Shown here: positions 1 to 8,712 of the stretch, piece after piece | How the letters are laid out: each line of letters starts with the position of its first letter | How positions within the stretch are numbered: the first letter of the stretch is position 1 | Source of the DNA: Methanomicrobiales archaeon | GTDB lineage: Archaea; Halobacteriota; Methanomicrobia; Methanomicrobiales; JACTUA01 | NCBI GenBank assembly: GCA_028678715.1 | Contig: JAJRCY010000011.1 | Coordinates: forward strand, 1-12,292 | Reading direction: 5' to 3' | DNA: 12,292 nt | Notes under the pieces: model-generated | The model's database searches: none | Told to the model about the DNA's origin: nothing | Seen by the model: only the letters and a program-made list of their open reading frames with translations | Made by a program: the position numbers and the translations under genes

Positions 1-3482
<3,482 letters not shown>

Positions 3483-3514
3483 CTATTCCCATTTCAGTAC
3501 ATATCGGCGTGAAA

Positions 3515-3524
3515 GCATTTATAC
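3515..3524 (-). promoter_or_regulatory. Probable TATA box of gyrB-gyrA
   Basis: The minus strand reads GTATAAATGC, a good archaeal TATA-box match, in the 116-base gap between the 102-residue gene and gyrB. Typical TATA-to-start spacing would place transcription initiation near 3490-3495, giving a leader of roughly 55-60 bases. A run of seven T on the minus strand (3459-3465) falls inside that leader. The box implies that gyrBA has its own promoter and does not depend only on read-through from the upstream gene. Confidence 0.6.
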
Positions 3525-3550
3525 TTCGTGGAGCCCGGAACGTCGGTGTG

Positions 3551-3859
3551 TCAGTCGTACTGACCCGTATCGGGATCCTTCACGCCGAGCGCGCGGTCCA
3601 CAGCCACCGCGAGCCGATTCATGGTCAGGACCACCTCTGTTGCATCCTCTTTGTCCATGGATCCCGGCTGGTGCCAGTACACCTGCTTGCGCAGGATCTC
3701 CAGGATCTTCTCCACCTCGGTGTTTTTGAACTGCTCCGGAAGCGTCATCTCCTCCATGTGGTCTGCAGCACCCGGCCAGGCCTGGGCCGGGGCCTGGCCG
3801 AAGTGCTTGGCGAGCAGCATCAGGTTCACCACGAACCCCTTCCCGAACTTGGATGGCAT
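3551..3859 (-). CDS. Small conserved-looking protein of unknown function, upstream of gyrB
   Basis: This predicts a soluble 102-residue protein with no signal peptide or membrane segment. Its N-terminus, MPSKFGKGFVVNLMLLAKHF, looks like an amphipathic helix. Other notable stretches are AWPGAADHMEE (28-37), LRKQVYWHQPG (56-66) and VVLTMNRLAVAVDRALGVKD (77-96). I cannot assign a family or function. It resembles short hypothetical proteins I associate with methanogens of this group, but that is recollection, not a search result. The ATG at 3859 is preferred because AAGGA lies seven bases upstream. A TTG at 3880 would add seven residues but has no ribosome site. It lies 116 bases upstream of gyrB on the same strand. 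That gap holds a separate TATA box, so co-transcription is possible but not required. A weak AT-rich element (minus strand TTCATAAC near 3892-3899) could be its own promoter. Confidence 0.75.
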   Translation of the reverse strand: MPSKFGKGFVVNLMLLAKHFGQAPAQAWPGAADHMEEMTLPEQFKNTEVEKILEILRKQVYWHQPGSMDKEDATEVVLTMNRLAVAVDRALGVKDPDTGQYD

Positions 3860-4215
3860 GGGGAGATCCTTGCCGGGCAAGGGGATAGAGGTTATGAAAG
3901 GGGCAAGGGTTCAGGGCCTTCCTGCTCCCCCATTTCCCTTCTGAACATGGCTTCCCGCAGGCCGACCCATGGGAAGATCGCAAGGGAAGAGTCTATCCTT
4001 TCGTGGGGGTGGGGTCGGGAGGGGGCTCTGCCCCCCCCCCTCCCGTCGCCCTCCCCCGATGAGGATCTGTGATCAACAGGAGACAGGTACACGCCAGCTG
4101 ATTGAAGAGAGGTATACTTTTTTTCTCATTCTGTGGGCCACCAGAAAATTCTCTATATCCCGATAAACAACGCGTGGGGATATGCGGAATGTGCATGACA
4201 TCCTCCCGGAAGGCA
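3860..4215. other. 356-bp intergenic region with repeat copy and AT-rich patch
   Basis: No protein-coding frame here looks convincing and no tRNA or rRNA was recognised. The region lies between the end of cbiQ and the start of the 102-residue gene, both on the minus strand. It contains a G/C-run palindromic repeat (4002-4064), then an AT-richer patch (about 4101-4175). The patch has plus-strand TATA-like strings (GGTATAC near 4111, CTATATCC near 4153) and a plus-strand run of seven T (4118-4124). No clear terminator with a minus-strand T run directly follows cbiQ; the repeat hairpin or weak T-rich strings might serve. Confidence 0.6.
4002..4064 (-). repeat. Dispersed palindromic repeat, copy A (G-run/C-run hairpin)
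   Basis: This 63-base element matches the reverse complement of 8203-8260. By hand alignment 50 of 58 positions are identical, all eight differences are transitions, and this copy has five extra C. The inner hairpin has left arm CGGGAGGGGGC (4016-4026), loop TCT and a right arm starting at G4030. A run of ten C (4031-4040) bulges the right arm. Outer runs GGGGGTGGG and CCCTCCCCC can extend the stem. The plus strand has four G-runs in the pattern G5-T-G4-TC-G3-A-G5, and the minus strand has an equivalent set, so both strands fit a G-quadruplex motif. It resembles a non-coding repeat of REP or MITE type. No transposase or target duplication was seen. Confidence 0.8.
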
Positions 4216-5031
4216 TCACCGGGGCAGGGAGAAGACCGCGGCCGCCGCAATTGGGATGGCCAGGCCCACGGCCAGGAATGCCCAGTCCCGGCGGGCAAGA
4301 GGTTTCTCTGCCACAAAGACGTGGGAGTGGCGTCCGTAGCCCCGGCAGAGCATGGCCGTGTAGGTCCGCTCCCCCTGCTCGTAGGATCGGACAAAGAATG
4401 TCCCGATGGTGTACCCGATCTCCCGGAGCCGGTACCGGTAGGGAAGGCGGTGGTCGAAGGGATCGAAGCACCGGGTGGCCAGCGAATGCTGGATCTTCCG
4501 GAACATGTACCCGAAAACAAAGAGGTACCGGACCATCATCCCGAGCATGAGCGAGAACTCCGGGGGAAGGCCCATCCGGGAGGCCCCCTCCAGCAGGTCC
4601 TGCATCCGGGTGGTGGAGGAGAGGAGGAGGATGAACGAGACCGAGACCACGAATTTGGTGAGGAGGATAAGCGCGAACCCGACCGACTCGGCATAGATAT
4701 AGATGCCGGGCAGGACCGTGAAGACCGGGTGGAACTCGGGAGAGTACGGGTTCTTCAGAAAGATCTGGAAGAGGATGATGGTGCCCCAGAGCGGCAGGAT
4801 CAGTGCCATCCGATGCACGTAGATCCTCGGCGAGAGACCCGAGAGCCCCCAGAGCACCGCAAAGAAGAGGAGGAGCACCACCCCTGCCTGGTACACGACC
4901 GGCGAATAAGGCACCACGACGATGGCGATGATGGCAGTAAAGGCCGCGACAATCTTCACCCGGGCGTCCAGCCGGTGGACAGGGCTCTGGCGGTAGGCAT
5001 GCTTCTCGATGAAGAAGAGGTCCTCGATCAT
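4216..5031 (-). CDS. cbiQ: Energy-coupling factor transmembrane protein CbiQ (EcfT)
   Basis: CbiQ is the membrane scaffold of an energy-coupling-factor metal importer, linking the substrate-binding CbiM subunit to the CbiO ATPase. The 271-residue product begins MIEDLFFIEKHAYRQSPVHRLD, a typical CbiQ opening (…S.vH.lda+.Ki). Hydrophobic segments lie at about 25-45, 48-66, 76-92, 108-140 and 250-267. The two cytoplasmic coupling motifs, classically Ala-Arg-Gly, appear as SLATRCF (183-189) and AMLCRGYGR (226-234); the first lacks the canonical Gly. Its ATG overlaps the stop of cbiO by four bases (ATGA), implying translational coupling. It is the last gene of the cluster. The order here is cbiO before cbiQ, unlike the common M-N-Q-O order. 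Substrate is nickel or cobalt; see the cbiM entry. Confidence 0.93.
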   Translation of the reverse strand: MIEDLFFIEKHAYRQSPVHRLDARVKIVAAFTAIIAIVVVPYSPVVYQAGVVLLLFFAVLWGLSGLSPRIYVHRMALILPLWGTIILFQIFLKNPYSPEFHPVFTVLPGIYIYAESVGFALILLTKFVVSVSFILLLSSTTRMQDLLEGASRMGLPPEFSLMLGMMVRYLFVFGYMFRKIQHSLATRCFDPFDHRLPYRYRLREIGYTIGTFFVRSYEQGERTYTAMLCRGYGRHSHVFVAEKPLARRDWAFLAVGLAIPIAAAAVFSLPR

Positions 5032-5861
5032 GGCTTCTTTCCGTATGCCTCGAGGAAGGCCTGTTCCGCCTGGGCGTAGGTGTAGGCCATCCGGACCGGG
5101 ACACCGCTTTCGATGAGGGAGCGGATGAGTCGGGGCAGGACCGGGACATCCAGACGCACCGAGGCCAGGAGCTCGGGCTGGGCAAAGACCTCCTCCACCG
5201 TACCCTGGGCCACGAACCTCCCCTTCGCCATGACGTAGAGGTAGTCTGCCACCTCGGGGATCACCGAGACGTCATGGGTGGAGAAGATGACGGTCATCCC
5301 GAAGGTCCGGGAGAGGTTGTTGATCACGCCGATGAGCTCGCGGACCCCCCGGGGATCGAGCCCGGCCGTGGGCTCGTCCAGCACCAGCACCTCGGGTTCC
5401 ATGGCGATGATTCCGGCAATGGCCACTCGCTTCTTCTCGCCACCGGAGAGGTGGTGGGGCACCCTATGGGCCAGATCCTCGATCCCCACCAGTTTCAGGG
5501 CCTCGTGCACCCGGTGGTGGACCGTCTCTTCGTCCAGACCCAGGTTCATGGGGCCGAAGGCCACGTCCTGCTCGACGGTGGGGGAGAAGATCTGGTCGTC
5601 CGGGTTCTGGAAGACCAGCCCCACGAACTTGCGTACCTCCCGGAGGTTCCGGCGGCTGATGGGCTCCCCCCGGATCAGCACCTGGCCTGAGGTGGGGGTG
5701 AAGATCCCGTTGAAGCACTTGAAGAGCGTGGACTTGCCGGCTCCGTTCGCCCCGATGACCGCGATGCGGGCGTTGCGGGGGGCCACGAAGTTCACGTCGT
5801 GGAGGGCGGTGACGTTCCCGGGGTAGACGTAGGAGAGATCGCGGGTCTCGATCAGGTGCAT
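5028..5861 (-). CDS. cbiO: Energy-coupling factor ATP-binding protein CbiO
   Basis: CbiO is the cytoplasmic ABC ATPase that powers nickel or cobalt uptake through CbiQ and CbiM. The 277-residue product has all catalytic elements: Walker A GANGAGKST (37-45), Q-loop FQNPDDQIF (84-92, Gln85), signature LSGGEKKR (138-145), Walker B VLVLDEP (158-164) with Glu163, D-loop AGLD (166-169) and the switch His196 in STHD. The FQNPDDQ string is typical of ECF-type ATPases. A C-terminal extension (about 225-277) is normal for CbiO. Start: ATG at 5861 with only a poor upstream ribosome site (GAGGGG about 12 bases away). The 53-base gap to the PDGLE gene contains the AT-rich minus-strand string TTATTATTTT (5894-5903), which could act as an internal TATA element. 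The stop overlaps cbiQ. Confidence 0.96.
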   Translation of the reverse strand: MHLIETRDLSYVYPGNVTALHDVNFVAPRNARIAVIGANGAGKSTLFKCFNGIFTPTSGQVLIRGEPISRRNLREVRKFVGLVFQNPDDQIFSPTVEQDVAFGPMNLGLDEETVHHRVHEALKLVGIEDLAHRVPHHLSGGEKKRVAIAGIIAMEPEVLVLDEPTAGLDPRGVRELIGVINNLSRTFGMTVIFSTHDVSVIPEVADYLYVMAKGRFVAQGTVEEVFAQPELLASVRLDVPVLPRLIRSLIESGVPVRMAYTYAQAEQAFLEAYGKKP

Positions 5862-5891
5862 GGCAGGTGACTTCCCCTCTCAGGTGGGGAG

Positions 5892-5906
5892 GGAAAATAA
5901 TAAGGA
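5892..5906 (-). promoter_or_regulatory. Possible internal TATA-like element before cbiO
   Basis: In the 53-base gap between the PDGLE gene and cbiO the minus strand has an isolated AT-rich string (CTTATTATTTTCC) in otherwise GC-rich DNA. It lies about 35-40 bases before the cbiO ATG, compatible with a short-leader transcript. The match to a TATA consensus is only fair, so it could be chance. Confidence 0.3.
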
Positions 5907-5914
5907 TGTATTGT

Positions 5915-6247
5915 TCATTTCACGGGACGTGCCACCAGCCGGGAGATGGCCAGGATCGCGAGGAACGTGACGAGAACGCCCGCGACAAGGGCGACGATCT
6001 CGCCCGTCTTGCCCATCTCCTCCCCCATCGTGTAATCTGGGAGAGGGGACTCGTAGGAGAACCGGCCCGCAGCATCCTCGTTCACCTCGGCATCCGGCGG
6101 AGTGTCTCCCGTGAGGGTTTTATCCCCCTGGACAATGAGTGCTGTTGACTCCAGGCCGTCCGGATCCGGTGATGCCAGAAAGACTGCCGCAACCCCGATG
6201 AGAATGGCCAGCACGACCCCTGCGGCCACAAAGGTTTTGGTCTCCAT
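5915..6247 (-). CDS. PDGLE-domain small subunit of the nickel/cobalt ECF importer (CbiN/NikN-like)
   Basis: This is a 110-residue membrane protein with two predicted transmembrane helices (about 6-25 and 83-104) and an extracytoplasmic segment between them. The segment starts SPDPDGLEST (26-35), carrying the PDGLE signature, and later has YESPLPDYTM (65-74), also typical of that family. Such proteins take the place of CbiN/NikN beside CbiM/NikM and are thought to help metal loading. True CbiN usually shows an ADGQA-like motif, absent here. The start is ATG at 6247, overlapping the cbiM stop by one base (TAATG). GGGGTGA lies eight bases upstream within cbiM. An upstream extension of the frame exists but runs antiparallel to nothing conserved and would overlap cbiM extensively, so it is rejected. 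PDGLE association leans towards nickel, which methanogens need for F430 and hydrogenases, but does not settle substrate. Confidence 0.85.
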   Translation of the reverse strand: METKTFVAAGVVLAILIGVAAVFLASPDPDGLESTALIVQGDKTLTGDTPPDAEVNEDAAGRFSYESPLPDYTMGEEMGKTGEIVALVAGVLVTFLAILAISRLVARPVK

Positions 6248-6885
6248 TATACGGTCACCCCTTTCGTGACATTCACGATATCCGGCCTCACCGAAGCGAT
6301 CAGGTGGAGCGCGACCACGGTGATGCCCCCCTCGATGACGCCGATGGCGGCATGATACAGCCCCATGCCCGCCAGGCCGAGATCCAGCGGGAAGGTACCG
6401 GCTATCCACATCTCCACGGCGGTCACGAGGGCCGGGACCAGGCATGCGAACCAGGCAGCGGCGAAGGCCGAGAGGTTCAGGTTCCGTGTGGCGGCCATCA
6501 GGCCTTTGTAGCTGTAAAAGCCCACGAACCCGCCGATAACCCCCATGTTCAGGATGTTGGCCCCCATGGTGGTGATACCGCCATCCCCGAAGATGACACC
6601 CTGGACGATCAGGACGAGCGAGAGGATGAAGACCGCGGCATACGGGGATCCCAGCACGATGGCAGCGAGGGCCCCGCCCACCAGGTGCCCGCTGGTACCC
6701 ATGGTGACCGGCAGGTTGAAGGCCTGGATGGCGAAGATCCCTGCCGCCAGAACAGCCACCAGGGGCACCTTGGTCTCATCCATCTCCTGCCTGACCCACC
6801 GGAGGGAGAGGGAGATGAAGACAAGCGCAACTACCCAGTAGAATATCCCCTGGGGGATGGGCATAAAGGCATCCGGGATATGCAT
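6247..6885 (-). CDS. cbiM: Nickel/cobalt ECF importer substrate-binding subunit CbiM (NikM)
   Basis: CbiM/NikM is the integral membrane substrate-capture subunit of the ECF importer. The 212-residue product starts MHIPDAFMP, as the family requires. The mature N-terminal Met1 amine and His2, with His67 in GTSGHLVGG (63-71), match the residues known to coordinate Ni(II) in the NikM structure. Further family strings are GDGGITTMGANILNMGV (100-116) and YHAAIGVIEGG (177-187). Hydrophobic segments span most of the sequence (about 12-30, 40-56, 70-100, 112-128, 140-162, 172-198). Because Met1-His2 form part of the metal site, the start codon is constrained to ATG at 6885. It begins a four-gene cluster with the PDGLE, cbiO and cbiQ genes. 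Upstream, a 64-base gap holds a TATA-like region and an inverted repeat that may be an operator. Cobalt (for corrinoids) and nickel (for F430, hydrogenases) are both plausible. Confidence 0.95.
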   Translation of the reverse strand: MHIPDAFMPIPQGIFYWVVALVFISLSLRWVRQEMDETKVPLVAVLAAGIFAIQAFNLPVTMGTSGHLVGGALAAIVLGSPYAAVFILSLVLIVQGVIFGDGGITTMGANILNMGVIGGFVGFYSYKGLMAATRNLNLSAFAAAWFACLVPALVTAVEMWIAGTFPLDLGLAGMGLYHAAIGVIEGGITVVALHLIASVRPDIVNVTKGVTV

Positions 6886-6901
6886 GGTTCACCGGGCAAT
6901 A

Positions 6902-6929
6902 GTAGCACATCATTGCATAAAAGTGTTAC
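6902..6929. promoter_or_regulatory. Candidate metal-responsive operator overlapping the cbiM promoter
   Basis: GTAGCAC (6902-6908) and GTGTTAC (6923-6929) form an inverted repeat with one mismatch and a 14-base spacer; half-site centres are 21 bp apart, two helical turns. The spacer contains the minus-strand TATA-like TTTTATGC, so a bound regulator could block transcription of the importer operon. The half-site words GTGTTAC/GTAACAC are those I recall for NikR sites in delta-proteobacteria, but here they are in the opposite (everted) order, so assignment to NikR is not made. A second AT-rich string (TTAAAATT, 6946-6953) could be an alternative TATA box. Confidence 0.45.
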
Positions 6930-6949
6930 GAATTCGAAATGGAATAATT

Positions 6950-8095
6950 TTAAGTAAGAAATGCGCGTACGCCTGGACCCACCAGTATGCCGGCCGCCCG
7001 GATCACCCGTGGATTCGCGAGGAGCCGCCGTGCCAGGGCTACCGGCCGGTCCATATCCCCCTGCCGGACGATGATCTCTGTGATCTCGGGGTCCCGGAGG
7101 GCATCGAGCATCGCGTCCATCTCCCCGGCGGTCATCTGCTGCCGGATGCGCAACAGGTGCCACCCGATCTCCAGCTCCCTGCCGAAGTCCTCCTTCCACC
7201 GGCGCTCATAGTCTGCCAGGTCCCGGTCTCTGAAAGTTCCCCGCCGGCAGCACTCCGCTGCCACTGCCGCCGCGTGTAGCGCGGACCGGACGCCGGTGTA
7301 GACCCCGCCCCCTGAGGTCGGCTTCACCAGGCCGGCTGCATCCCCCACGAGGAGAGTCCGTGCACCACTGGTGCGTTCTGCGGGTCCCAGCGGGATGGCC
7401 CCGCTCACCAGGGCCAGGCAGGAACCGCCGTGTTCCCCCAGGAACCGGCCGAACCGCTCCTTCACGTCCCTGCACCCGGCCAGGCCCACCCTCGCCCGGC
7501 CCTCCCCCGCCGGGATCACCCAGCCGAAGAAGTCCGGGGATGCATGGGGGTAGATCCCCACCATCTCCTGATCTCCCCGGAACGGTACCTCAGCCTGCAG
7601 GGCTGAGAGGACCAGACGGGGCCTCGGAAGACTCCGCATCCGGGCCACCGGTGACCGGACACCGTCAGCCGCGATCAGGATGCGGAACGGGATCTCCCCC
7701 CGCCCCCCGGGACCGCGGGTCAGGACCCCGTGCCCGGAGAGGCCGCAAACCGCAGTCTTTACGCGGAACTCGGCCCCTGCGCGGGCAGCGGCCCCTGCCA
7801 TCTCCCGGTCCAGCGCCCCCCGGTCCACGACGTGGGCCTTCGGCTCCCCGGCGTCGATGGTGAGGGGAGTCCCCTCGGAATCATAGATCTTCGTTCCCTT
7901 CATGGTGGCCAGGATCACCCGCCGGGAGACCCGGCAGGCCTCGAATGCGGCGGTGGAGAGGAGGCCGGCACACTGCACCGGGTGGCCGATAGTGCCGTGC
8001 TCCTCGATGCAGAGGGTGGAGAGCCCCTGCTCCGCGCAGGCGCGCGCCGCCGCTGTCCCGCAGGGTCCTGCCCCGACCACCACCACATCGTGCAT
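6950..8095 (-). CDS. Geranylgeranyl-reductase-family FAD-dependent oxidoreductase
   Basis: This family saturates double bonds of geranylgeranyl chains, in archaea usually those of digeranylgeranylglycerophospholipids, giving stable isoprenoid membrane lipids. The 381-residue product has an N-terminal Rossmann FAD site VVVVGAGPCGTAAARA (4-19) with a downstream Glu31/Glu32 for the ribose. It also has GHPVQCAGLLS (37-47, Cys42), AADGVRSPVAR (142-152), a GWVIPAGEGRARVGLAG stretch (191-207) and the second FAD motif LLVGDAAGLVKPTSGGGVYTG (248-268), which is strongly typical of archaeal members. The exact substrate (lipid, menaquinone side chain or other) cannot be read from sequence; methanogens carry several paralogues. 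The start at 8095 is chosen because the Rossmann fold begins at residue 3. Upstream in-frame codons (to 8353) run through the palindromic repeat and show no conservation. It ends 64 bases before cbiM on the same strand. Confidence 0.9.
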   Translation of the reverse strand: MHDVVVVGAGPCGTAAARACAEQGLSTLCIEEHGTIGHPVQCAGLLSTAAFEACRVSRRVILATMKGTKIYDSEGTPLTIDAGEPKAHVVDRGALDREMAGAAARAGAEFRVKTAVCGLSGHGVLTRGPGGRGEIPFRILIAADGVRSPVARMRSLPRPRLVLSALQAEVPFRGDQEMVGIYPHASPDFFGWVIPAGEGRARVGLAGCRDVKERFGRFLGEHGGSCLALVSGAIPLGPAERTSGARTLLVGDAAGLVKPTSGGGVYTGVRSALHAAAVAAECCRRGTFRDRDLADYERRWKEDFGRELEIGWHLLRIRQQMTAGEMDAMLDALRDPEITEIIVRQGDMDRPVALARRLLANPRVIRAAGILVGPGVRAFLT

Positions 8096-8340
8096 CGCTG
8101 GTGTACCTGTGGAGTGGAGGTGGTACTTATGGGCAGCCGTTGGATGAAGAGGTTTTGAATTCCTCGCATGGTCATTCAGTTCGTCCGATTGGAGTGGAAT
8201 ATTCTCACCGGGGGAGGGCAACGGGAGGGGGCGGAGCCCCCTCCCGGTCCCACCCCCGTGATGATAGTCAGATCCGAGGTTTATTCGCCGTCTCATTCCC
8301 GTCCATAGGTTTTCGATATCCGGGATCCCATACTCCTGAA
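8096..8340. other. Divergent intergenic region between reductase gene and pth2
   Basis: This 245-base region must hold promoters for both flanking genes and contains repeat copy B (8203-8260). For the minus-strand reductase, CCATAAGTAC (minus, about 8123-8132) is a weak TATA candidate. For pth2, plus-strand candidates are TTTATTC (8280-8286) and TTTCGATATC (8311-8320); the latter is about 25 bases before the ATG and would give a leaderless mRNA, in keeping with the absence of a ribosome site. Both nearby frames extend through this region, but nothing protein-like is seen. Confidence 0.45.
8203..8260 (+). repeat. Dispersed palindromic repeat, copy B (G-run/C-run hairpin)
   Basis: This is the second copy of the element at 4002-4064, in opposite orientation. 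The inner hairpin is perfect here: CGGGAGGGGGC (8222-8232), loop GGA, GCCCCCTCCCG (8236-8246), giving 11 bp. The outer arms GGGGGAGGG (8210-8218) and CCCACCCCC (8249-8257) can pair apart from one A-A mismatch. The plus strand has G-runs spaced A, CAAC, A and the minus strand T, ACC, A, so both fit a G-quadruplex pattern. Sitting between divergent genes, it cannot simply be a terminator for either. No transposase or obvious target-site duplication was found. Confidence 0.8.
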
Positions 8341-8703
8341 ATGACCAATACACCCGAGTTCCGGTACAAGCAGTGCCTGATCCTCCGCTCGGACGTGAAG
8401 ATGTCCTGCGGGAAGATGTGCGCCCAGGCCGGCCACGCGTCCATCGCGGCCTACGAGCGGTGCGATCGGGCGACCCGGGACCGGTGGAGGGAGGAGGGGC
8501 AGAAGAAGGTGGTGCTGAAGGTGGCGGGCGAACGGGCGCTCCACGAGCTGAAGGCCATCGCCGAGGCGGCAGGGATCTCTGCCGCGTTGATCCAGGACGC
8601 CGGCCTGACCGAGATCCCCCCGGGCACCATCACCGCCCTGGGCCTGGGGCCGGCGCCCGTGGACCAGATGGACCGGATCACCGCCGGTCTCTCCCTCCTC
8701 TGA
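8341..8703 (+). CDS. pth2: Peptidyl-tRNA hydrolase, archaeal/eukaryotic type (Pth2)
   Basis: Pth2 releases peptides from peptidyl-tRNAs that drop off the ribosome, recycling tRNA in the cytoplasm. The 120-residue product is full length. Conserved features are YKQCLILRSDVKMSCGKMCAQAGHAS (9-34) with Asp18, Lys20 and His32, the KVVLKV strand (56-61), and ALIQDAGLTEIPPGTITALGLGPAP (82-106), where the DAGLTEI and GTxTxLGxGP motifs are diagnostic. The ATG at 8341 gives the normal family length. No ribosome-binding site precedes it (CTCCTGAA), so leaderless initiation is likely. The longer frame from 8101 would read through the palindromic repeat. The stop TGA is nine bases before the truD start and lies next to the truD ribosome site; pth2-truD pairing is common in archaea. 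The two probably form one transcript linked by a role in tRNA maintenance. Confidence 0.96.
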   Translation: MTNTPEFRYKQCLILRSDVKMSCGKMCAQAGHASIAAYERCDRATRDRWREEGQKKVVLKVAGERALHELKAIAEAAGISAALIQDAGLTEIPPGTITALGLGPAPVDQMDRITAGLSLL

Positions 8704-8712
8704 GGAGAGCTG

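Noticed and set aside
4002..4064. CRISPR repeat or simple rho-independent terminator
   Set aside because: Only two copies exist, 4 kb apart and inverted, with no spacer array. Copy B sits between divergent genes and no T run directly follows the stem, so a plain terminator is not supported.
4073..5185. 370-codon minus-strand frame across cbiQ and the end of cbiO
   Set aside because: It is out of frame with the well-supported cbiQ and cbiO genes and is rich in Pro/Arg/His shadow composition.
5862..5914. Weak stem of C-run and G-run before cbiO as a terminator
   Set aside because: The T-rich tract lies upstream rather than downstream of the stem on the transcribed strand, so it does not look like a terminator. 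An internal promoter is a better, though weak, reading.
6248..6445. N-terminal extension of the PDGLE gene inside cbiM
   Set aside because: This would overlap cbiM by about 200 bases with Arg/His/Gly-rich shadow sequence. The ATG at 6247 has a good ribosome site and starts a membrane helix.
6886..6949. Cobalamin or nickel/cobalt riboswitch before cbiM
   Set aside because: The gap is only 64 bases, too short for a cobalamin riboswitch, and no conserved core of a nickel/cobalt riboswitch was recognised.
8101..8340. N-terminal extension of pth2 back to 8101
   Set aside because: It would add about 80 residues encoded by repeat and promoter DNA to a family that is about 115-120 residues long.
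8096..8353. N-terminal extension of the reductase gene up to 8353
   Set aside because: The extension reads through the palindromic repeat and past the pth2 start. The Rossmann FAD motif begins right after the Met at 8095.
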